From contig CM062297.1 in assembly GCA_031216915.1 (NCBI GenBank), positions 365,255,704 through 365,319,703 of the forward strand: 64,000 nt of DNA, given 5' to 3'. The translations under genes and the position numbers were made by a program. This stretch comes from Pictodentalium vernedei. Lineage: Eukaryota > Mollusca > Scaphopoda > Dentaliida > Dentaliidae. Below the pieces are notes generated by a model. It did not search any database and was not told where the DNA came from. It saw only the letters and a list, made by a program, of their open reading frames with translations. Below, piece after piece: positions 11,414 through 20,990 of the stretch (positions are counted from its first letter, which is position 1; each line of letters starts with the position of its first letter).

Positions 11414-12340
11414 GCCTATGTGGCTAAGTGGAAGGTCTTCTGTCGATGGTGTGCCGATCACTCTGTGGATTATGCCAATCCTTCGATTTCACAGATTGTG
11501 GAGTTTCTGGTATATCTGTTTGATTCTCGGGGCCTCCAGCCTGTTACCATCAAAGGCTGCAGGTCCATGCTTTCGGAGACCTTTTCGTATGTGGGACAGC
11601 GTCGTATCGGCACTAATCCATACCTCTCCAAGCTTGTTTGGCACTTTGAAAAGGCCTAGGACTTTGCAGTTTACCCCAAGATGGAATCTTTCTTGGGTGC
11701 TGCTTTGCTTCTGGGGGAGGGTGTGGGGGGGTCGCTGTTCGAACCTTTATCCCAGGTGGATATGCATTTTCTCACATACAAGATGGCTTTTCTGATGGCT
11801 TTTGCCTCAGCCAGATGGGTTAATGAGCTTCACGCCCTCTCGGTTGACCTGGCCTTTTTCAGGAGCTCTCCCAACAGTGTTACATTTACCACTGATTGCT
11901 CCTTTCTGGCCAAGAATCAGATACCAGAAACTACTCCACCTCCTATCTGTATCAGGGCTCTTCCTTCTGCTGGGGGTAACTGCCCTTTGCTCTGTCCAGT
12001 TCGTGCAATTCGCATTTATCTCAATCATATGCAGTTCATTAGGAAAGGCAGGAAACGATTTTTTCTGTCTCTTATTCCTGGTCGACAGAAGATCTCTTCT
12101 CAATCCATTTCTCGATGGATTTGTCTTGCTATTCTCACGACTTATGCTCGTCTGGCGACTGATGATTGTATTACCAATCATATTTCTGCCCACGAGGTGC
12201 GTGCATTGTCTACCTCTTGGGCTTATACTAACTCTGTCATGTTGTGGGATGTTATGCAGGCAGCCTACTGGAGAAATGCTCCTTTCTCCTCCTATCTGCG
12301 TCAGTTGCAGGAGCAGTCAGAAGACCTTTTTACTGTGGGC
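11414..12340 (+). pseudogene. DIRS copy B tyrosine recombinase, interrupted by the LTR element
   Basis: Two frames: 11420-11659 ('VAKWKVFCRWC...FLVYLFDSRGLQPVTI', the N-terminal arm-type domain) and 11681-12340. The catalytic domain shows the first Arg in 'FASARWVNELHALS', the box HEVRALSTSWA (His-x-x-Arg), Trp in 'AYWRN' and the candidate nucleophile Tyr in 'SSYLRQL' (about 12290). All expected residues are therefore present, but a frameshift near 11660 separates the domains. The LTR retrotransposon has inserted shortly after the Tyr. The enzyme would join circular DIRS DNA into the genome. Confidence 0.85.
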
Positions 12341-12344
12341 CCTC

Positions 12345-13975
12345 TGTCAGGGACACCTGAGGCCCCGTAAGGCCTGGGCTGACGTGGGGTTATTTAGTCC
12401 CGCTGATGAAGTTGCGGGAAAATTAGACCAACGTGGAGGGCTGGAATCGAAGTGTCGCGAACTCGGCGCAGGGAGCTGAGTTAGACCGACGCCGTGATTC
12501 CTTCTCTGCCAAATTGGCCTGAAATAGGTTCGATTTCCATTAGGTGTGATTCCTAATCACTTCAGGCTGTATAATGGAAAGAATGATTTAAAGTAACAAC
12601 GATTCTTTTATTTACACATAAAAATAAATCCGTTTCAATATTTCAACAATCAACAATTCGATTCTTTTCACAGAAAATGGGTCGCTAGGGTTAAACAATT
12701 CTCAATAATCATATAGTCATTCTATAGCCCTGTACTGGCACTATAGTCTACACACTGGAAATGTTACTACCGTGAGCTCGCCATAAGAGCTTCACAAATC
12801 TGAAATGTTATTACTGTGAGCTCGCCATAAGAGCTTCACCCGCTTAGGCTCAAATGTCAACGTCTGCGCGTAACTGTACCTCTGGCTGTCGGAGGGTTCC
12901 GACCAGCAATGTTCGTCATCTATAAAGCCACCGTACTTCTGATTTGGGTCAGATATTGTCTACTCATACCTTATGTGCCTTTTTGAAAGTCCTCCGTGAA
13001 AGTCCTATTGAAATATTCACCGTTCCTGGTTGAATTCACGATTCACAAATGCCCCTTTTGTGCTAGGGCGAAATTGTCACTCACACCGATCTCCAGTCGG
13101 TATTACGATGCTTCGACAGCAAAACAAACTACTCAGAATGCAATCAGTCTGAAGCTTCAAAGGGTTAATACGCACAATACAATTAACCTACACTTCTGAC
13201 TATTGCAGGCTGATACCTGCTACTCGACAATCTAAACTTTAACGTTCCACCTGGGGTGTTCCTTCTCACAAATTCGGCCCCGTAGCCACCTATCAACGTT
13301 AAGCTAAATCAATCGTGGAATGCCCTCTCTAGCGATTCCAGCCGTTTCAGGGTCCTGTGATCGAAGGTACCCTTATGCCAGGAAACAGAGTCCGCCTGTC
13401 CTGGACTTCACCAACGTGTGTGTGACCCCAAGTGTGTGTCTAATGCTCTGCTCTTCAAGGTATATATACTTTTTACCCTAAACTGTCAGGTGGACCGATG
13501 CTCATCTGTCCACCTGTCAAAACGGTGAGAGATGACATATATCGAGACAGAATCAATACAAGTCATCTCGCGCGTGACTTAACGGTGATTTCACTTGTCG
13601 AGAAAACCGATTCGTTCTTGCCATTATTGCTACCTAATGATCAGGTGACGATACGATAGACATTTCTATCGTTTTAGAATCTCGTTTCTCAATTGGCCGT
13701 GACGATATCTTGCCACCAACTGATTACGTCTCGTAAGACTCGCGACTACTGTATAAATTAAATGAGATTAGACCTTATATCTAACATACCGTTTCTCCCC
13801 TGGGTCCCTGCGCTAAAGCTGGATATACACCACATGTGTTTTTTCCATGTCCAGCTTTGCATAGAGGTGAAATTCAAGTAGGGTTTTCGCCTTGATGCGG
13901 AATATATTTTGAACTTACAATATCTTTAAATATGAGGCCCCTTGCCCCTATATTTAGGCTGGCTTTGCCCTGACA
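12345..13975 (-). repeat. 3' LTR of the gag-protease retrotransposon
   Basis: 1631 bp, TGTCAGGG...CCCTGACA in plus orientation. It is the 3' LTR because the coding strand is minus. It includes two near-identical 'gtgagctcgccataagagcttcac' units, around 12772 and 12817, also present in the other LTR. Confidence 0.9.
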
Positions 13976-13986
13976 ACTCCCTTCCC
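13976..13986 (-). other. Polypurine tract
   Basis: Read on the minus strand, GGGAAGGGAGT lies directly against the 3' LTR. This is the expected place and composition for the plus-strand primer of an LTR retroelement. Confidence 0.7.
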
Positions 13987-14798
13987 GAGAGAAACACCCT
14001 GTGTATCTCTTAAAACACATGGGGCAAAGCCACGCCCGCTCGCCTCTCACACCTTTTTACGATCTACCATCACGTTCAAGACTACAAAACTGTACCCTAG
14101 TGGTCGTGGGGGTCATGACCGGGCTCATGCGTCAGCCATACCGATTCCCACGACACACACGCTACCACATGCTCCCGTCTTGCGGGTTTACATATGGAGA
14201 GTAGCCTTATTCTTAGATTTGCAGCACTCTCTCTCTGTAATACTATATATTTACACCTAAACATACACATTTTTATACACATTTGCCCATTTTGCAAACA
14301 GTTCACTTGGCTCTCACTCCGACGAGTAACACCGTCCGCGCCTTTGCGTCAGATGGGTTAATTCCAACGGAGTGTAACTTCGCCTCCCATTCTCCTATGA
14401 CTTGTGAAGGGGCAAACGACCCCTGCATCATGTTGAGCCTCACCCTTGCAAAGCTCAACCAGGGGATTAAAATTTTGCCTCACACACTCACACATTCAAC
14501 ACACAGATTTCCCGACCGCGCATTTGCGACAAACGGGGTTAGTGTATCCCACACTTACAAAAACTCGACACACAGGCTCCCCATCCACGCACATGCGACG
14601 AACGGGGCAGTGTATCTCACATTCGCACTCACAAACAACTCTAGTCAGCAGTCAGATCAATAATAATACTAAAATAGGAAAATTCCTTCCGGGGCTTAAC
14701 ACCGGGTTTACGAAACTCATCACCTCATCCACAAAAACATTTGCGACTGGAGCCCCCGTCCCAGACACCAGGCCCACAGCCACCCAACTATTGCTTCT
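13987..14798. other. Non-coding stretch of the LTR element interior
   Basis: No minus-strand frame of useful length. The plus-strand frames here lack recognisable domains. Direct repeats around 'gcatttgcgacaaacggggtt' (14520-14610) suggest local duplication. I see no RT or integrase remnants. Confidence 0.6.
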
Positions 14799-15707
14799 TT
14801 ATAACCACCGACCATTGGTAGGGGCCCGGTTCCCAGTATCCCCTTGGGTAACCCTTGACACACCCCTACTTCTCGCCCTGTTATTGCTACGGGTATTCCA
14901 CCAGGGTCCCCATACCCTGTCATTGTCGCATTTCCAAGAGCTTCCCTTGGCGCTATATCCCCCAGGCTCACTCGTCCCGGCGATTATCTTCGTTCGAACG
15001 ACACTGGCCGTTCTTGGCCCTTGTGCCGTCGATCCTCCGGTCCATTGCGATGACTTCTTGCGCACCTTGGGTGCTGTGCGCCCCCGGCACTCACTGCGTG
15101 GTCTCTGCCACCTAGGATGCTTCTCCTTTGATTTGTGGACCCTTTTCTCGGCCCCCTGGGCACCCATCTTAGCAGTCCCATCCACTTTAACATACTCAAC
15201 TTGTGTTGACCCGTGCCCTCTCAATTCTGGGGAAGTTTGCCCAGCCATTTGCGTGGGTCTGGCCTCCACTCTCCACACGGGTGACACCGACTTCTTGGGG
15301 CGCTCAACTCCCCCACATAAATTTGCTTGAGGGTCTTTCCCCAATGATCCCATCGGGTTCCCTCGCTGTTTGGCGTTTAGCCTGGACCGCCTGCGGCCCC
15401 TTCTCCTTAATTTGACAGGAGTCGTCCCTCCCGAAACTTTCCGACATTTCGTCGTGTAGGGGCCATCCCCTGGACCGTCAGATTGGTTCCCCCTGGGAAC
15501 CTTCCCTTCCTTACTTGGTACGTTACCGAGTGCAACCGCCGGGGGTCCTTGCCCACCGACTTGAACTTCCTTTGCCCTCGTTGGGCCCTCACTTGGCCCC
15601 CTACCCCTGGACCATAACTCATCAGGGCTTGCCCTCACCCCTGGGATATTACCTATAACCAGGTCATAGACAGGCGATTCAATGCACATGGCTTCCAATT
15701 TCGCCAC
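14799..15707 (-). CDS. Protease C-terminal end plus unrecognised basic region of the LTR element
   Basis: 302 codons from a GTG-initial frame, so not a true start. The first ~35 residues (LEAMCIESPVYDLVIGNIPG) are the conserved C-terminal end of a Gypsy retropepsin, continuing from the upstream frame through a one-base shift. The remainder is rich in Gly, Arg, Lys and Pro, with an arginine cluster 'KLRRRGRRRSRLN' near residue 120. I recognise no family. In Gypsy elements a linker before RT sits here; in this element the frame simply ends with no RT behind it. It could be linker, a nucleic-acid-binding tail, or a remnant. Confidence 0.6.
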   Translation of the reverse strand: MAKLEAMCIESPVYDLVIGNIPGVRASPDELWSRGRGPSEGPTRAKEVQVGGQGPPAVALGNVPSKEGKVPRGNQSDGPGDGPYTTKCRKVSGGTTPVKLRRRGRRRSRLNAKQRGNPMGSLGKDPQANLCGGVERPKKSVSPVWRVEARPTQMAGQTSPELRGHGSTQVEYVKVDGTAKMGAQGAEKRVHKSKEKHPRWQRPRSECRGRTAPKVRKKSSQWTGGSTAQGPRTASVVRTKIIAGTSEPGGYSAKGSSWKCDNDRVWGPWWNTRSNNRARSRGVSRVTQGDTGNRAPTNGRWL

Positions 15708-16902
15708 AATAAAATGGGGTATCCACAGTTATCCTCGCGATGAGGAACCTTCTAACGGTCCCATCTATCAAAATACACAAATGATCACGCCCCAACAATT
15801 GCTTGTCGTCAACCAGTTGCCTTCTAACCGCTGCAGAGGAGCATCCAGAATCCCGGAGCAGACGGATCTCCCTTTGTCCCACATATCCTGGGTACACTGG
15901 CATATTAACCTTCTCCTGCGAAGTTGTGAGCCTCTCACACATGCCACTTATTATCGGGACAACCTTCCTGCCTTCCAGCCTTAATTCTCCCTCTTGTATA
16001 CATTCCCGGAGGGGACTGTATTCTGGACCGATAGTTTGACAGAATGCCGCCGTCTGTCTACTGGACCCTGGATCGACGCGGTCACCTTGCTTCCAACCCC
16101 TTGGTGCTGCGTTCCCGACCCCCTGCTGAGGTGGTCTAATGTTCCCAGTGGTCCTAACCTGCTTCTGCCAGCAGTCCCTGGCAATATGTCCCCGCTTGTT
16201 GCAGATGAAACAAGTTGTGTCTTTGGGGGCGTTCCCATTCCGGCTGGCCTGCGACACAGGCGGATTGGGGTGATGTTGCCTTACGGGTGCATTTGCCAAC
16301 CCGTTTGCCCCACCCCTAGCCGATTTGGGTGCGTTTACACTCCCACCGTGGGCCTCGATGTAGCGTTCTGCCACAGTTGCCATCTCATCATAGGTGGGCG
16401 GACCCCTTTCCTTGATGAACAGGCCCAACTCCTTGGAGCATGTAGTTAAAAACTGTTCCCGGAGAAATAGATCTCGCAGGGCTCCATATGACTCATTCAC
16501 TTCTGCGAGATCAGTCCAGCGGTCAAAGTACCGCCTAGCTCGGGCAAAATACTGAGGTACTGTTTCTCCCTTCTCCTGCTTAATCTCTTGGAACTTGGTC
16601 CGGAATCCTTCTTCAGTGAGCTGGTATCTCCGAAGGATGGCATTCTTCAGCTCACCGTAGTCGTTAACAAGTGCAGGAGGCATACTGGTATAAGCCTCGA
16701 GGGCTTTACCTGACAACAAAGGGCTCAAGCACATAGCCCATGTGTCTTCTGGCCACATTTGACTGGAGGCAAAACGCTCGAACCTCTCCAAGTACGAGTC
16801 CAAGTCATCTGTGTTTTCATTAAAATGAGCGAGGTGGGGGCGTGGGGCATGAATTGCTACCCCTGCACTCCCATCCCCTGAGCGCCGACTTTCATTCTCC
16901 AC
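15679..16902 (-). CDS. Gag capsid-nucleocapsid and protease of the LTR element
   Basis: 407 codons. The capsid part (residues ~20-200) has the SCAN-like/Gypsy gag signature 'W.ED.WAMCLSPLLSGKALEAY', 'LRRYQLTEEGFR.KF' and 'YFDRW'. A CCHC zinc knuckle (CFICNKRGHIARDC) is near residue 230. The aspartic protease begins with the active-site DSG in 'LLRDSGCSSAAVRRQLVD' near residue 355. Its known role is forming the intracellular retroelement particle, binding RNA and cleaving the polyprotein. The frame is open throughout but both ends are artificial. The N-terminus continues upstream in another frame (17296-16892) and the protease end continues in 15707-14799. A few repaired bases apart, gag-pro looks recently functional. 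Confidence 0.85.
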   Translation of the reverse strand: MENESRRSGDGSAGVAIHAPRPHLAHFNENTDDLDSYLERFERFASSQMWPEDTWAMCLSPLLSGKALEAYTSMPPALVNDYGELKNAILRRYQLTEEGFRTKFQEIKQEKGETVPQYFARARRYFDRWTDLAEVNESYGALRDLFLREQFLTTCSKELGLFIKERGPPTYDEMATVAERYIEAHGGSVNAPKSARGGANGLANAPVRQHHPNPPVSQASRNGNAPKDTTCFICNKRGHIARDCWQKQVRTTGNIRPPQQGVGNAAPRGWKQGDRVDPGSSRQTAAFCQTIGPEYSPLRECIQEGELRLEGRKVVPIISGMCERLTTSQEKVNMPVYPGYVGQREIRLLRDSGCSSAAVRRQLVDDKQLLGRDHLCILIDGTVRRFLIARITVDTPFYCGEIGSHVH

Positions 16903-17296
16903 ATCGGCCCTTGCTCTGAGGAGCTCTTAATTCTCTCTCGTGCCTCTGTTGTTCGAGCTCCCGTTCTGCCTCCCTTGCTAATTGGGCTTCCCTCTCTCTC
17001 GCCTCTCTCGCATCTTTCTCTCTCTTCCTTTCTAACTGAGTCTCTCGCTCTTTTGCCTCTCTTGCGTCTTTCTCATGCTCTCGTTCTAATTGGATCTCTC
17101 GCTCTTTTGCCTCTCTTGCGTCTTCCTCACACTCTCGTTCTAATTGGATCTCTCGCTCTTTTGCGTCATTACGTAAGGCAATCTCTTTAGCCTCACGTTT
17201 CTGTTCGTCTTTAACGAACTTATGAAGTTCGGCCCCCTCAAGGCCCATTTCCTTGCCTAATGATACCAGTTGGGCGAGGGGTGTAACAACATCCAT
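16892..17296 (-). CDS. Gag N-terminal coiled-coil segment of the LTR element
   Basis: 134 codons from ATG at 17296 (MDVVTPLAQLVSLGKEMGLE). A long charged coiled coil follows, made of near-repeats of 'AKEREIQLERE.E.DARE' (residues ~45-120), encoded by ~57-bp tandem units. This start is sensible because it lies ~330 bp inside the 5' LTR and is the first ATG of the gag reading direction. The frame exits at a probable one-base shift near 16925, beyond which gag continues in the next entry. Such a coiled coil before a Gypsy capsid may drive multimerisation (inference). Confidence 0.75.
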   Translation of the reverse strand: MDVVTPLAQLVSLGKEMGLEGAELHKFVKDEQKREAKEIALRNDAKEREIQLERECEEDAREAKEREIQLEREHEKDAREAKERETQLERKREKDAREAREREAQLAREAERELEQQRHERELRAPQSKGRCGE

Positions 17297-17602
17297 TTTG
17301 ATTTTTTCTTTCTATCTTCAACACTCATCAGAAAGAATGAAGAAGGAAAAGAAAGAAAGAAAAAAAAAAAATACGGCAATTAATCCTAATTTACCTGTGT
17401 AATTTAACGTAATTAAACGCCCCAAATATTCTGAAACCTACCATAGTTATAGTGGCTACTAAGTATCCTCTTGGGGACAACTGTATTGCGATATTAAACC
17501 CTTGAACGGCATCAGCTGACCGAACGCGTCAAAACACAAACAGAACCGCCGTTAAAATAAAACAAAATTTCCAAAAAGCCATTTTTTACCTTTTAGAAAT
17601 AT

Positions 17603-17620
17603 CCTGGTTAGCGCTCGCCA
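17603..17620 (-). other. Candidate tRNA primer-binding site
   Basis: On the minus strand, five bases inside the 5' LTR, TGGCGAGCGCTAACC begins with the TGG that pairs with a tRNA CCA end. The matching tRNA was not identified. Confidence 0.55.
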
Positions 17621-17625
17621 ATCAA

Positions 17626-19255
17626 TGTCAGGGACACCTGAGGCCCCGTAAGGCCTGGGCTGACGTGGGGTTATTTAGTCCCGCTGATGAAGTTGCGGGA
17701 AAATTAGACCAACATGGAGGGTCGGAATTCAAGTGTCGCGAACTCGGCGCAGGGAGCTGAGGTAGACCAACGCCGTGATTCCTTCTCTGCCAAATTGGCC
17801 TGAAATAGGTTCGATTTCCATTAGGTGTGATTCCTAATCACTTCAGGCTGTATAATGGAAAGAATGATTTAAAGTAACAACGATTCTTTTATTTACACAT
17901 AAAAATAAATCCGTTTCAATATTTCAACAATCAACAATTCGATTCTTTTCACAGAAAATGGGTCGCTAGGGTTAAACAATTCTCAATAATCATATAGTCA
18001 TTCTATAGCCCTGTACTGGCACTATAGTCTACACACTGGAAATGTTACTACCGTGAGCTCGCCATAAGAGCTTCACAAATCTGAAATGTTATTACTGTGA
18101 GCTCGCCATAAGAGCTTCACCCGCTTAGGCTCAAATGTCAACGTCTGCACGTAACTGTACCTCTGGCTGTCGGAGGGTTCTGACCAGCAATGTTCGTCAT
18201 CTATAAAGCCACCGTACTTCTGATTTGGGTCAGATATTGTCTACTCATACCTTATGTGCCTTTTTGAAAGTCCTCCGTGAAAGTCCTATTGAAATATTCA
18301 CCGTTCCTGGTTGAATTCACGATTCACAAATGCCCCTTTTTGTGCTAGGGCGAAATTGTCACTCACACCGATCTCCAGTTGGTATTACGATGCTTCGACA
18401 GCAAAACAAACTACTCAGAATGCAATCAGTCTGATGCTTCAAAGGGTTAATACGCACAATACAATTAACCTACACTTCTGACTATTGCAGGCTGATACCT
18501 GCTACTCGACAATCTAAACTTTAACGTTCCACCTGGGGTGTTCCTTCTCACGAATTCGGCCCTGTAGCCGCCTATCAACGTTAAGCTAAATCAATCGTGG
18601 AATGCCCTCTCTGGCGATTCCAGCCGTTTCAGGGTCCTGTGATCGAAGGTACCCTTATGCCAGGAAACAGAGTCCGCCTGTCCTGGACTTCACCAACGTG
18701 TGTGTGACCCCAAGTGTGTGTCTAATGCTCTGCTCTTCAAGGTATATATACTTTTGACCCTAAACTGTCAGGTGGACCGACGCTCATCTGTCCACCTGTC
18801 AAAACGGTGGGAGATGACATATATCGAGACAGAATCAATACAAGTCATCTTGCGGGTGACTTAAAGGTGATTTCACTTGTCGAGAAAACCGATTCATTCC
18901 TGCCATTATTGCTACCTAATGATCAGGTGACGATACGATAGACATTTCTTTCGTTTTAGAATCTTGTTTCTCAATTGGCCGTGACGATATCTTGCCACCA
19001 ACTGATTATGTCTCGTAAGACTCGCGACTACTGTATAAATTAAATGAGATTAGACCTTACCTAACATACCGTTTCTCCCCTGGGTCCCTGCGCTAAAGCT
19101 GGATATACACCACATGTGTTTTTTCCATGTCCAGCTTTGCATAGAGGTGAAATTCAAGTAGGGTTTTCGCCTTGATGCGGAATATATTTTGAACTTACAA
19201 TATCTTTAAATATGAGGCCCCTTGCCCCTATATTTAGGCTGACTTTGCCCTGACA
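17626..19255 (-). repeat. 5' LTR of the gag-protease retrotransposon
   Basis: 1630 bp, nearly identical to 12345-13975. Differences include a one-base length change in a T run at about 18340 and a two-base indel near 19060. Confidence 0.9.
18742..18751 (-). promoter_or_regulatory. Candidate TATA box in the 5' LTR
   Basis: GTATATATAC lies ~510 bp inside the 5' LTR in the reading direction, and the same string is in the other LTR near 13460. A minus-strand AATAAA lies ~850 bp further on at 17888-17893. That order is what a U3-R-U5 arrangement would need, but no transcription evidence exists here. Confidence 0.35.
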
Positions 19256-19514
19256 CCCTCTTTCTTCTGCTCAGGCTGTTGTCTACCCTAGCCATTAGGC
19301 TTCTTACAAGGTCAGTTCCAGCTCTGTGCTGTTACTGCCCTTTCTGTCTGTGCGCCGCATCGAATCATACGCCTCATCTCTCATTGTCTTTTACTAATGA
19401 TTGTGATGCTATGGTTTGATAGGCCAAGGGACCTCTTCCTCTGTCCACTGTTTCCAGTGCAGTTGGGTTATGTGGGGGTTGGTTATGTGATTCTCTCCAT
19501 CCTTGTCTATTCAG

Positions 19515-19605
19515 CCTGTAGTAAACAATTGTAAGGTAGGTTGATAAGAAATTTAAATTTTATAGTAAATTTCCTTTCTTATTATACCTACCACAATTGT
19601 TTACA
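19515..19605. repeat. DIRS copy B internal complementary region
   Basis: The first half (CCTGTAGTAAACAATTG...GATAAGAAA) is the reverse complement of the extreme left end (7504 on). The second half (TTTAAATTTTATAGTAAATTTCC...) is the reverse complement of the extreme right end (up to 19951). The junction gataagAAA|TTTaaat therefore marks both termini. This is the structure used by DIRS1-type elements to complete a circular copy. Confidence 0.85.
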
Positions 19606-19739
19606 TGGAGGCCCTCCCATCTTTTTATTCGGGTAAGAATCCTTCCTACCCGCTGATCACATAACTCCAATGTTGGCAGATTCATTAGTTACTGCCTGCA
19701 GTCTGGTTTATGGAAGCTGTGGATTTGTACTAAGAGAAG

Positions 19740-19951
19740 AGCGTCCCCTACTGGGTGTGTGCCGGTGGCGCTCGACCCAGTTTTTTTTTTTTTTCTTGGT
19801 GCTTTTGCACCACTTTTCATTCCCAAATCACTTGGGAAAGATCAAAATAGAGAGTATATTTTCCGAGTTAGGGTCTTCCACTGTAGTGCAAGCCTGTAGT
19901 AAAAAATTGTGGTAGGTATAATAAGAAAGGAAATTTACTATAAAATTTAAA
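19740..19951 (-). repeat. DIRS copy B right inverted terminal repeat
   Basis: Reverse complement of 7504-7690 ('ctgggtgtgtgccggtggcgctcgaccca ... cactgtagtgcaagcctgtagta'), extended by the right-end-specific 'ggtaggtataataagaaaggaaatttactataaaatttaaa'. The following bases are family C MITE. Confidence 0.85.
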
Positions 19952-20367
19952 TTTCCACGGATGGGCAATATTTCCACGGATGCATTAATATGAGATTAGA
20001 AAGACTAATTATAGGAATAATCACCAAAAATTTTGCTAATGATGATTTTTATTACCCGGTGAATGCATGTGTGGACATAACTGCCCACACGTGGATTAAG
20101 ACCAGTCCACTGTGACTGTACTGTAAGCAGACTGTCATCTGCAGAATGAAGTCCCCAGAGGGGGAATTCGGTGATGCTACCCTGATTACTAAATTTACCC
20201 TCTGCAAACCTCAATCTGAATCAAGGTCTCAGGCCTAAACAAAATGAGGTACCCAGAGGATAAATTAGGGGATTCTAGCCAACTGTATGGGATAGATCAG
20301 CAAATTCACCCTCTGGGGACCTCATTCTGCAAGTGCCAGATTGCTTATTTCCAGGGTTAGCAAAGAT

Positions 20368-20778
20368 ATAATAATACTAAGCAGATTTTATGTTTCCTAA
20401 ATTTGCAAGTTTGTGCTGTAAAGCACTGTATAGTAAGATAAAAAGAACTCCTAACCATGAAAGCAATATAAAGGTATCATTTTTTATACAATAAATGAGA
20501 ATCACTACTTAACATCATAATGATCGATTATGATACAACAAATAATGTCATATATATAATGTCAGTTTTTGTTTGGTGTTGCAGTAATATGTAATGGTTA
20601 TGCTCTTAATGTAAATTGGCTAACCATGAATTGTTGAGGGTCAGCCACTGCACTGCCAGTCTTCTCTGACTACTTCAGAACATATTATTTTTATTGGTGC
20701 AAAATAAAAGTTTTTAGTTTCTAATGAAAATTCATTGAGCAAAGATGCCCTCATTTGGAGTCAGTATATCAACCATGT
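20368..20778. other. No recognised feature
   Basis: AT-rich, no gene or repeat recognised. Confidence 0.5.
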
Positions 20779-20782
20779 TTAA

Positions 20783-20986
20783 CCCCCTGCACATTGATGT
20801 CGAAATATATAAATTCCCGGTTACCATTTTTTCCCATAATGCAACTAGAAATTTAACCAATTCATCCTTGTTTGACAGAGCTCAGTGAGCTCTGTCAGAA
20901 AAGATTGAATTGGTTAAATTTCTAGTTGCATGTGGGTAAAAATGGCAGCCTGAAGTCTTGATATTTTGACACCAGAGTGCAGGGGG
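20783..20986. mobile_element. Palindromic TTAA-type MITE, family A, copy 2 (complete)
   Basis: 204 bp between TTAA at 20779-20782 and 20987-20990. Ends CCCCCTGCACATTGATGTC and the complementary GACACCAGAGTGCAGGGGG. The centre is a long hairpin: GCAACTAGAAATTTAACCAATTCA pairs with its complement around 'gacagagctcagtgagctctgtc'. Confidence 0.85.
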
Positions 20987-20990
20987 TTAA

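Larger units (their letters stand above)
12345..19255 (-). mobile_element. LTR retrotransposon (Ty3/Gypsy-like), gag-protease only, 6.9 kb
   Basis: Two 1.63-kb LTRs (12345-13975 and 17626-19255) begin TGTCAGGG and end CCCTGACA. They are flanked by an exact 5-bp duplication CCCTC at 12340-12344 and 19256-19260. The coding strand is minus. The 3.65-kb interior carries gag, a zinc knuckle and an aspartic protease, then a basic unrecognised frame. I find no reverse transcriptase, RNase H or integrase motif. By eye the LTRs differ at some 25-30 positions, so about 98% identity. It would need enzymes from a relative to move. Inserted in the DIRS recombinase gene. Confidence 0.9.
7504..19951 (+). 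mobile_element. DIRS retrotransposon copy B, full length, split by an LTR element
   Basis: Without the LTR insertion (12345-19260, one duplication included) it is about 5.5 kb, a usual DIRS size. Order: left inverted terminal repeat, poly-G run, gag-like region, RT-RNase H, tyrosine recombinase, internal complementary region, right inverted terminal repeat. DIRS elements are copied by RT and integrated as circles by a tyrosine recombinase at a short site without duplication. Here the boundary is TTT, and both flanks are family C MITE sequence that rejoin cleanly. All three coding regions contain frameshifts or stops, so this copy is probably not active by itself. Confidence 0.85.
7478..20123. 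mobile_element. TA-type MITE, family C, copy 2, split by DIRS copy B
   Basis: The left piece 7478-7503 (CAATACAGCTGCCGTGGGCTG...) matches 41255 onward. The right piece 19952-20123 (TTTCCACGGATGGGCAATATTTCC ... GACTGTACTG) completes it. It is flanked by TA at 7476-7477 and 20124-20125, and the flanks rejoin to the family D sequence 'ggaaaTAagcagactg'. The break falls exactly at DIRS copy B. Confidence 0.8.
7464..20359. mobile_element. hAT-type MITE, family D, copy 2, split by a 12.6-kb nested insertion
   Basis: The left 12 bp (CAAGCCTGGAAA at 7464-7475, then TA) and the right part (AGCAGACTGTCATC... from 20126 to 20359) together make one family D element matching 257-509 and 61062-61320. The 8-bp flanks GGAAAGAT (7456-7463) and GCAAAGAT (20360-20367) agree at 7 of 8 bases. 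Everything between is a family C MITE and what has inserted into it. Confidence 0.8.

Noticed and set aside
11807..12193. 128-codon minus-strand frame
   Set aside because: Antisense to the DIRS recombinase, whose catalytic motifs are on the plus strand.
14446..15330. 294-codon plus-strand frame
   Set aside because: It is antisense to the LTR element interior and shows no domain; the minus strand carries the real gag-protease frames.
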